Assembly: GCA_910576925.1 (NCBI GenBank)
Contig: CAJTKB010000013.1
Location: forward strand, 1-29,258
Length of the DNA: 29,258 nucleotides
Source of the DNA: an uncultured Bacilli bacterium
GTDB lineage: Bacteria > Bacillota_I > Bacilli_A > RF39 > UBA660
Reading direction: 5' to 3'
In this document: piece after piece, positions 24,568 through 29,258 of the stretch
Layout of the letters: each line of letters opens with the position of its first letter
Position numbering within the stretch: the stretch's first letter is position 1
Made by a program: the position numbers and the translations under genes
The notes under the pieces: model-generated
Told to the model about the DNA's origin: nothing
The model's input: only the letters and a program-made list of their open reading frames with translations
The model's database searches: none

Positions 24568-24642
24568 AACATTGCCCTCATTTCGTATCTATGATACTAC
24601 ATTCGGCCTTACGCTGCAAGCAACGGGGAATTATACCATAGA

Positions 24643-24663
24643 CTAATAAGCTTTGCTTATTAG
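24643..24663. repeat. left-end hairpin of IS200
   Basis: CTAATAAGC, loop TTT, GCTTATTAG: a perfect 9-bp stem ending three bases from the left tip of the element, upstream of tnpA. Confidence 0.8.
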
Positions 24664-24666
24664 CTA

Positions 24667-24767
24667 TTAAACATATCAAACATACTGCTTGTGGCTATCG
24701 AAAATTTAAACATTTGAAATTTAGAGTTTTGTTGATAAAAGGAATATATAATCCTATTCAATCATAA
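24667..24767 (+). pseudogene. ISL3-family transposase remnant, right part
   Basis: After the IS200 the ISL3 frame resumes with IKHIKHTACGYRKFKHLKFR and ends VLLIKGIYNPIQS at the TAA at 24765-24767. This matches the very C-terminal tail of ISL3-family transposases, where a KxIKRxxYGYRxFxxFKxR-type segment is usual. Both halves together give about 115 residues of a protein normally above 400, so the host element was already decayed or cut when IS200 entered. Confidence 0.72.
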
Positions 24768-24793
24768 CAAAAGAGAACTATTTCTAGTCCTCT
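24765..24793 (-). terminator. terminator after the surface-protein gene
   Basis: On the minus strand AGAGGACTA, loop GAAA and TAGTTCTCT (one G-T pair) are followed by TTTTG. It lies about 80 bases downstream of the surface-protein stop and touches the end of the ISL3 remnant. Confidence 0.75.
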
Positions 24794-24876
24794 AATCGCA
24801 GTTCATTTATCATTCGTTTTTAACTTCACCAACACTACTTGACATTGAACCTTTTCTAGGGAAAATTTCTGCAGTA

Positions 24877-26607
24877 TTATAATGGTGATATAACAAGACG
24901 AGAAGCAAATTTACCATCACTATAGGAGTTATCACCATTACATCGATCCACTGAAAAAATTCCACTTTTATATTTTTGTTCAAAAGAACCTCCTCGAATA
25001 TACCAATTTGCATTATGATCTGTTGCATCCCAAATAAAAATATCATTATCATTATAAAAACCTTTAGTTTCAAAAGTTGCATCACCTTTTATTCCCCTTT
25101 GAGAAACATTAGAATTATCATATAAATTAAAATACTTATATTCTATCTCATTAAACCTAATATCTGAAGAATCAGACGTTCTATCACGATTTCCCATAAC
25201 ATATTCATCTCCTCCACCCGATGTATCATATATACCATATATTGTTCCTGTTGTGCTTGCACCACGACCTTCTAATCCAGAATCATATGAATATAAACAG
25301 ATTGATGAAGAAGTACTATTTGTTGTTCCTGAACTGCATCCAGTAACAAATTTAGAATTGTTATTATCATACACCTCTTTATTAGTTCCTGCAAAATCAT
25401 TATTCCCATATTTTCCATATTTACTTTGACTTAAATAGGCCATCGCTCCCCATTCTGTATTTTTTATCATATGCGCATCATAATTCCCAGCAAAGCCATA
25501 ATTTGTTATACCTTTTTCTCCAGTTAATTCTTTTCCTGCTCTATAATAAGAATAAACACTTGTACTTAAAGATACACGTTTCCTATTCGGAACTGATATT
25601 ACATCTAAACTCACCAAATCAGCCTCAAACTTATGTACCCATATACCAGATAACTCTATATTCCCTGAGTCTTTTCTTTTGTCCTCTTTATCACAGCTAT
25701 TTCCCCAACAAAATGATGATGGAGTATAATAATTTTTAGCTTTATCTCCTTCAGATTGACCAGAGCATAAATCTATTGTACTTCTATCTACAAACTTTAT
25801 ATCAAATGCTCCTGGTGTTTCTTTACTAGGTGTATTTGCCCCTTCTATTTGATAACCATAAGTATTTCTTAAAGTATATGAGTATCTTGGTATCCAAACC
25901 ATCATCATATTCATATCTTCTATTGGTATTTCTGTACCAGCACTAGCAGCTACATACTCTGCTCTCTTAGTTTGATCATTTATTGTTACTGCATTGGCCC
26001 ACATTTGATTACTATAATCATACCATTTTCCATTTATATCGGCTTTTTCCCAATATTTATTTTCTTCATTGTATACTACTGGAATCATATCACCAACAAG
26101 CTCTGGTGGATTTGGCTCTGATTTAGCACCATTTGTACAATAAATATTTTTATCTATAGGTTCTCCTGTTGTTACTTTTATCTTTCCCTTATAGTCTCCT
26201 GATAAATCTGATGTAAGTCTTATAGTTACTGTTACTTTCTCTCCTACTCCTAAGTTTTCTTCCTCTATTATTCCATCTGATAATTTACCTGTTTTCGTTG
26301 TAGTACCATTTGTATATGTATAATTTATATTTTCTCTTCCTACTGTATTTACTATATCTTCTATTGTTACTTGATAACTCGCATTCTCCCTACCTCTATT
26401 TTCTATTGTAAATGTATAAGTAACATCTAACCCCATATTTTCTTTATCAGGGCCATATATTCCAATGTACTTTGTACCCGTTTTAATTGATATTACTTTG
26501 TCTGTGTCTACTGTTTTTGTAAATAATGCATATGTTGTTCCTATTACCAATACCACTAACAAAAGTAAAGGTACTATTATAAATTTTCTTATATTATTAT
26601 CTTTCAT
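24877..26607 (-). CDS. anchored surface protein with C-terminal lectin/FGE-like domain
   Basis: The 576-residue protein starts with a basic NIRKF and a 20-residue hydrophobic segment (about 8-28), then FTKTVDTDKVISIKTG, recalling TasA/camelysin-type signal regions. Residues about 45-150 look like an immunoglobulin-type beta domain (VTYTFTIENRGRENASYQV; DLSGDYKGKIKVTTG). The rest carries a pattern of formylglycine-generating-enzyme or C-type-lectin folds in gut Firmicutes: MMMVWIPRYSYTL, NTEWGAMAYLSQSKYG, GTIYGIYDTSGGGDEYVMGN, WYIRGGSF and a final FASRLVISPL. The catalytic cysteine pair of a true FGE cannot be assigned. It has its own promoter and terminator. Related proteins usually occur in several copies per genome; ligand and role are unknown. 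Ribosome site GAGGAGA lies nine bases upstream of the ATG. Confidence 0.8.
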   Translation of the reverse strand: MKDNNIRKFIIVPLLLLVVLVIGTTYALFTKTVDTDKVISIKTGTKYIGIYGPDKENMGLDVTYTFTIENRGRENASYQVTIEDIVNTVGRENINYTYTNGTTTKTGKLSDGIIEEENLGVGEKVTVTIRLTSDLSGDYKGKIKVTTGEPIDKNIYCTNGAKSEPNPPELVGDMIPVVYNEENKYWEKADINGKWYDYSNQMWANAVTINDQTKRAEYVAASAGTEIPIEDMNMMMVWIPRYSYTLRNTYGYQIEGANTPSKETPGAFDIKFVDRSTIDLCSGQSEGDKAKNYYTPSSFCWGNSCDKEDKRKDSGNIELSGIWVHKFEADLVSLDVISVPNRKRVSLSTSVYSYYRAGKELTGEKGITNYGFAGNYDAHMIKNTEWGAMAYLSQSKYGKYGNNDFAGTNKEVYDNNNSKFVTGCSSGTTNSTSSSICLYSYDSGLEGRGASTTGTIYGIYDTSGGGDEYVMGNRDRTSDSSDIRFNEIEYKYFNLYDNSNVSQRGIKGDATFETKGFYNDNDIFIWDATDHNANWYIRGGSFEQKYKSGIFSVDRCNGDNSYSDGKFASRLVISPL

Positions 26608-26674
26608 TTACTTACTTCTCCTCTATTATTTTATGGTAATTTTCCATCATATAACTCACTACTTTCTAAAATAT

Positions 26675-26703
26675 ATATTAGCTCATTTCTATATTTTTGT
26701 AAA
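26675..26703 (-). promoter_or_regulatory. sigma-A promoter for the surface protein
   Basis: On the minus strand TTTACA (26703-26698), 17 bases and TAATAT (26680-26675) lie about 70 bases before the start codon. The gene therefore does not depend on read-through from sigE, which ends 45 bases upstream of the -35 box. Confidence 0.65.
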
Positions 26704-26748
26704 GAAAAAAATAATAATTTCAAACTATAAAATTATATATAAATAATA

Positions 26749-27444
26749 TTAATTACAATTAACTAATGCTTTCAGTCTTTTTATAACCTTTTTTTCAATT
26801 CTAGAAATATAAGACTGACTAATTCCTAGTAGATCTGCTACTTCCTTTTGAGTCTTTTCTTCATGACCCATAAGTCCATATCTAAGTATTATAATATCTC
26901 TATCTCTAGGATTAAGCCTTTGTATTTCATTAATCATTAATTTTCTTTCATCTTCCTTCTCAATTTCACGAGTTACTATATCATTATCAGTTCCTAAAAT
27001 ATCTTCAAGATGAAGTTCATTTCCTTCAGCATCATATGATAATGATTGATCTATACTAACTTCTGTTTTAATCTTCTTATTTTTTCTTAGATACATTAAA
27101 ATCTCATTATCAATACATCTAGATACATAAGTAGCAAGTTTTATGTTTTTTCCTCTATGAAAAGTATTGATTCCCTTTATAAGTCCAATAGTACCTATAC
27201 TTACTAAATCTTCTAAATCTACTCCTGTATTCTCATATTTTTTCGACAAAAAAACAACAAGTCTTAAATTTCTTTCTATTAAGATATCCCTAGCAGCTTC
27301 ATCTCCATCTTCCGCTCTTTCTAAATAATATTCTTCCATTTCTCTTGAAAGAGGTGCTGGAAGTGCATCTGTTTTACCAACAAAAAATAATACATTCTTC
27401 TCTCCACTAATAAGTGTTCCAATTAACAATAATAAACAAATCAT
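26749..27444 (-). CDS. sigE: sporulation sigma factor SigE (pro-sigma-E)
   Basis: SigE is the first mother-cell sigma factor, made as an inactive precursor and cut by SpoIIGA. The mature part is very typical: DALPAPLS, then region 2 (RNLRLVVFLSKKYENTGVDL, SIGTIGLIKGINTF, KLATYVSRCIDNEILMYLR) and region 4 (RDRDIIILRYGLMG, EEKTQKEVADLLGISQSYIS). The pro-sequence is short and strongly hydrophobic (MICLLLLIGTLISG). It is followed by NVLFFVGKTDALP, where cleavage between the two Phe would match the Tyr-Tyr site of B. subtilis. Its ATG overlaps the spoIIGA stop (ATGA), with AAGGAGG eight bases before. The SigK alternative is disfavoured by the pairing with spoIIGA. Confidence 0.95.
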   Translation of the reverse strand: MICLLLLIGTLISGEKNVLFFVGKTDALPAPLSREMEEYYLERAEDGDEAARDILIERNLRLVVFLSKKYENTGVDLEDLVSIGTIGLIKGINTFHRGKNIKLATYVSRCIDNEILMYLRKNKKIKTEVSIDQSLSYDAEGNELHLEDILGTDNDIVTREIEKEDERKLMINEIQRLNPRDRDIIILRYGLMGHEEKTQKEVADLLGISQSYISRIEKKVIKRLKALVNCN

Positions 27445-28205
27445 TCTAATTCCTCCTTAATAATATTTGGTAAGATCACATCAATTCCTTCTATATTAAA
27501 TTTTTTATATGATTTTCCTATTAATATATTAGAAAGTTCTACTTTTTTATCAACAATTACCTTATCAACTTTATGACACTTTATAACACCTTCATTATCT
27601 ATTGTTTTATAAGGAACTAATATACTATCTTCATAAGAAAAATTTAGTTTATCATCATATACTAAAAGTATTGGTCTTTTCTTATAAGGATCCTTTAATT
27701 TATTACCAGTATCAAGATATGCTGTATAATTATATAACTTGCCATCTAAATATATTTCTAGTTCATGTCTTAAAGTATAATTTGATTTATAATTTTTAAC
27801 TTCTTTAAAATAATTACATAAAAGATATGGTGCAATTATTAAAAGTATTACTAAATTATAAAGCATATCCTGAGCAGTTATAAATGTTACTTTAAGAAAA
27901 TAAACTAATCCACCTAAAATAATACTCAAAAGATAAAAATACAAAAAATTTTTCTTAAAATATTCACTACTCTTATAGCCAAAAGCTGTAATAATTATAA
28001 TAATACTTAAAAGTAATTTAACAAGTATTAAAGAAATATTTGATAATGGTAAAAATAAAGTAATACACGTAAGTTCCCCAATCAAAGATGCTAAAATTAT
28101 CTTAATAATAGAAGTTTTTCTTTTTAAAATAACTTTTACACCTAATAACAATAGAAAATCAAAGAAAAAATTTACTAGTAATAGAACATCTATATATACT
28201 TTCAT
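27441..28205 (-). CDS. spoIIGA: SpoIIGA, membrane aspartic protease for pro-sigma-E
   Basis: SpoIIGA is an asymmetrically active membrane protease that removes the SigE pro-sequence in response to the forespore signal SpoIIR. The 254-residue protein has five hydrophobic N-terminal segments (first about residues 4-24, last ending near 130) and a cytoplasmic C-terminal domain. That domain has the retropepsin-like motif AYLDTGNKLKDP; the catalytic Asp is near residue 166. The motif GKLYNYTAYLDTGN and the closing IEGIDVILPN fit the family. It precedes sigE with a 4-bp overlap, as in Bacillus. SpoIIR is not in the window. The upstream stretch offers TATAAT at the end of a T-run but no clear -35 or 0A box. 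Confidence 0.93.
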   Translation of the reverse strand: MKVYIDVLLLVNFFFDFLLLLGVKVILKRKTSIIKIILASLIGELTCITLFLPLSNISLILVKLLLSIIIIITAFGYKSSEYFKKNFLYFYLLSIILGGLVYFLKVTFITAQDMLYNLVILLIIAPYLLCNYFKEVKNYKSNYTLRHELEIYLDGKLYNYTAYLDTGNKLKDPYKKRPILLVYDDKLNFSYEDSILVPYKTIDNEGVIKCHKVDKVIVDKKVELSNILIGKSYKKFNIEGIDVILPNIIKEELE

Positions 28206-28224
28206 TTTCTCACCAATTACATTA

Positions 28225-28258
28225 TAAAAAAAAAGACTTTATAAATCTGTCGTCTTTT
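28225..28258 (-). terminator. terminator between the small membrane gene and spoIIGA
   Basis: On the minus strand AAAAGAC (28258-28252), a 14-base loop and GTCTTTT (28237-28231) run into a long T-tract. The TATAAT at the end of this T-tract may serve as the -10 of the spoIIGA promoter. Confidence 0.7.
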
Positions 28259-28262
28259 GTAT

Positions 28263-28574
28263 TTATCTTTTCTTTTTCCAAAAAGTTTTTATAATATAAA
28301 CTTCAAATATCATAAATATTATTGCATATGCCCATACAACAATAGTATATGGTATTCCAGTTAAATACTTTCCAATAAGAGATGGAATACTCTCTGGAAT
28401 ATAGTTATTTATAACTGCCGAAATATCTTGTAGAGGAATATTTAACTTAATAAACGTAAATATTCTAAGTAAGATATCAAATATTGCAACAAAGTAAACA
28501 ACACTTGAAAAGTTTTTAAAAAATATTATTACTAAAGCTACTAATACTACTAATACTACTAAATCAATATACAT
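28263..28574 (-). CDS. small hypothetical membrane protein, 103 residues
   Basis: I do not recognise this protein. It has three or four hydrophobic stretches: MYIDLVVLVVLVALVIIFF at the N-terminus, SSVVYFVAIFDILLRIF, and TIVVWAYAIIFMIFEVYII near the C-terminus. A polar middle segment, NYIPESIPSLIGKYL, may face the outside. It ends in a basic KKKR. The start overlaps the stop of the metallo-hydrolase gene (TAATG), so both are translated together. The first codons hold a small tandem repeat (GTAGTATTA). Its position next to spoIIGA-sigE is suggestive only, since a terminator separates them. Confidence 0.75.
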   Translation of the reverse strand: MYIDLVVLVVLVALVIIFFKNFSSVVYFVAIFDILLRIFTFIKLNIPLQDISAVINNYIPESIPSLIGKYLTGIPYTIVVWAYAIIFMIFEVYIIKTFWKKKR

Positions 28575-29110
28575 TACTTCAATAACTCCTTTATATAAGT
28601 ATTATTATCAAATTCATATCCAAGCTCTGTCTCATCATAATGGCCAGGATATAATTTAGTCTCTTTTGGATATTCTTTTATCAAATAAAGACTTTCCTTC
28701 ATCTCATTTTCACTTCCTCCAGGAAGATCCATTCTACCAATAGAATCCTTAAAAATAAAGTCCCCATCAAACATCACTTTATCTTCTTCAAAATAAAAAG
28801 TAATCTCATCTTTTGCGTGTCCTGGAGTCTCAATTACTTCAAAATTAAAACTACCTATACTATATTTTCCTTTAGGAGAAATACTTTTTTTAAATATTTT
28901 AATACTTCTTTTTGTCAAAAAGTGTCTAAGTGCTCCTACATGATCAAAATGTGAATGAGTAATTAATACTCCTAATACTTTGCAGTCACCAATTTTTTCT
29001 TTTATATTAGAATAATCATCTCCAGGATCTACTACTAGACAAGTTTTATCTTTTTTTAATATATAACAATTCTCATCAAGTGGGCCAACCACAACACGCT
29101 CAATTTCCAT
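28574..29110 (-). CDS. metallo-beta-lactamase-fold hydrolase (glyoxalase II-like)
   Basis: The 178-residue protein has the binuclear metal motif His52-x-His54-x-Asp56-His57 in THSHFDHVGA. It is followed by the third His in IETPGHAKDEITF, the bridging Asp in VMFDGDFIF and the final His in YPGHYDET. Length and order match short glyoxalase II-like proteins such as YqgX of Bacillus, which may hydrolyse S-lactoylglutathione or bacillithiol thioesters. The true substrate is not certain. It opens a two-gene unit with the small membrane protein. The start has GGAG about seven bases upstream of the ATG. Confidence 0.9.
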   Translation of the reverse strand: MEIERVVVGPLDENCYILKKDKTCLVVDPGDDYSNIKEKIGDCKVLGVLITHSHFDHVGALRHFLTKRSIKIFKKSISPKGKYSIGSFNFEVIETPGHAKDEITFYFEEDKVMFDGDFIFKDSIGRMDLPGGSENEMKESLYLIKEYPKETKLYPGHYDETELGYEFDNNTYIKELLK

Positions 29111-29207
29111 CCATAAGCACTCCTTTACTATACTATATAATTATTTTATACTTTTATTAATATTATTGCAAGTAAGTTTACACTTTTAATTACTATTATT
29201 CAAATTT

Positions 29208-29236
29208 ACTGAACTGCAAAAGTAAATGCAACCCTA
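29208..29236. repeat. IS-end-like sequence at right edge, inverted relative to left edge
   Basis: The reverse complement of this stretch reads TAGGGTTGCATTTACTTTTG and then CAGTTCAGT. It aligns with 23-51 (GGTGTTGCACTTACTTTTTC, then ATTTCACC) at most positions. The two lie in opposite orientation at the two window edges. The remaining bases 29111-29207 hold AT-rich leader sequence of the hydrolase gene. Confidence 0.4.
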
Positions 29237-29258
29237 AAAAGACTATATAGTTGCAGTA

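Larger units (their letters stand above)
24032..24666 (-). mobile_element. IS200-type insertion sequence (IS200/IS605 family), 635 bp
   Basis: Boundaries come from the interrupted ISL3 gene. Removing 24032-24666 joins AATTTA and ATTAAACAT so that the ISL3 frame is restored exactly (one-base ambiguity). There is no target duplication, as expected for this family. On the tnpA strand the left end directly follows TTTAA. Hairpins flank tnpA. A perfect 9-bp stem with TTT loop (24643-24663) is three bases from the left tip, and a perfect 10-bp stem (24053-24073) is near the right tip. A further small hairpin lies at 24103-24119 just after tnpA. The element carries a single gene and looks complete, hence relatively recent. 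Confidence 0.88.

Noticed and set aside
24810..25085. Minus-strand frame overlapping the 3' end of the surface protein
   Set aside because: It reads another frame of the lectin-like domain, has no ribosome site, and its composition looks like a shifted frame. A small frameshift extension is possible but not supported.
24877..25100. Diversity-generating retroelement variable region at the end of the surface protein
   Set aside because: The fold is suggestive, but no reverse transcriptase, no accessory gene and no near-identical template repeat occurs in the window.
28206..28262. Spo0A box before spoIIGA
   Set aside because: TGTCGTC is a partial match to TGTCGAA, lies within a terminator stem and is too weak to call.
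28535..28574. Tandem GTAGTATTA repeat at the start of the small membrane gene
   Set aside because: Only about two copies, a multiple of three bases, so it cannot cause frame switching; it likely just reflects a Val-Leu rich helix.
1..29258. tRNA, rRNA, riboswitch or CRISPR array
   Set aside because: I looked through the intergenic stretches and saw no cloverleaf, T-box, regular repeat-spacer pattern or conserved rRNA sequence. Short RNAs without strong motifs could be missed.

Overview
The window looks like a chromosomal segment of an AT-rich, low-GC Gram-positive (Firmicutes/Bacilli-like) endospore former, or a descendant of one. Six genes resemble sporulation genes: spoIIM, spoIVB, ylbJ (spoVV), a spoIIID-like HTH gene, sigE and spoIIGA. 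TGA is used as a stop (for example at spoIIGA), so the code is standard and not mycoplasma-type. The promoters visible are close to the housekeeping sigma-A consensus. The remote-looking homologies, small intergenic gaps and a C-type-lectin-like surface protein fit the poorly described gut Bacilli lineages. That placement is inference; I cannot run a phylogeny.

Layout. 1-1243: an IS-end-like remnant and mnmA. 1277-3569: spoIIM, a 30-codon membrane miniprotein resembling Prli42, a GNAT acetyltransferase with a perfect sigma-A promoter, and a DUF421 membrane protein. 3649-8421 (minus): nusB-xseA-xseB-femAB-orf163-spoIVB. This preserves in outline the nusB...xseA-xseB...spoIVB order of Bacillus, although spo0A and recN are not there. 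8586-13464 (minus): ylbL-mutS-zeta-like kinase-orf108, closed by a terminator. 13511-15884: ylbJ on plus, converging on two pseudopilin-like genes. These pseudopilins share a divergent promoter region with a GspE/PilB-type secretion ATPase (15905-18241) that carries a long disordered tail with a repeated YFP motif. 18346-19209: a kinase-fold protein. 19314-23045 (minus): lepA - spoIIID-like - hemW - HD phosphohydrolase.

23100-24800 is a graveyard of mobile elements. It holds a truncated serine recombinase pseudogene, an IS-end-like palindrome, and an ISL3-type transposase remnant. An apparently intact IS200 element sits inside that remnant, and removing it exactly restores the ISL3 reading frame. 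24877-26607 is a large anchored surface protein with its own promoter. 26749-28205 is the spoIIGA-sigE pair, with a 4-bp ATGA overlap. 28263-29110 holds a small membrane protein and a metallo-beta-lactamase-fold hydrolase. The extreme right end carries, in inverted orientation, a sequence related to that at the extreme left end.

How the parts work together. SpoIIGA would activate pro-SigE in the mother cell. SigE would then be expected to drive SpoIIM (engulfment), a SpoIIID-type regulator and YlbJ/SpoVV (dipicolinate transport). SpoIVB would signal from the forespore. The pseudopilins and ATPase are part of a type IV pilus/type II secretion-like machine whose platform protein and prepilin peptidase are not in this window. 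The least described items are the YFP-repeat tail of the ATPase, the zeta-like kinase in the mutS operon, the short hydrophobic SigE pro-sequence and the lectin-like surface protein. Apart from the mobile-element tract, no stretch longer than about 300 bases lacks a gene.
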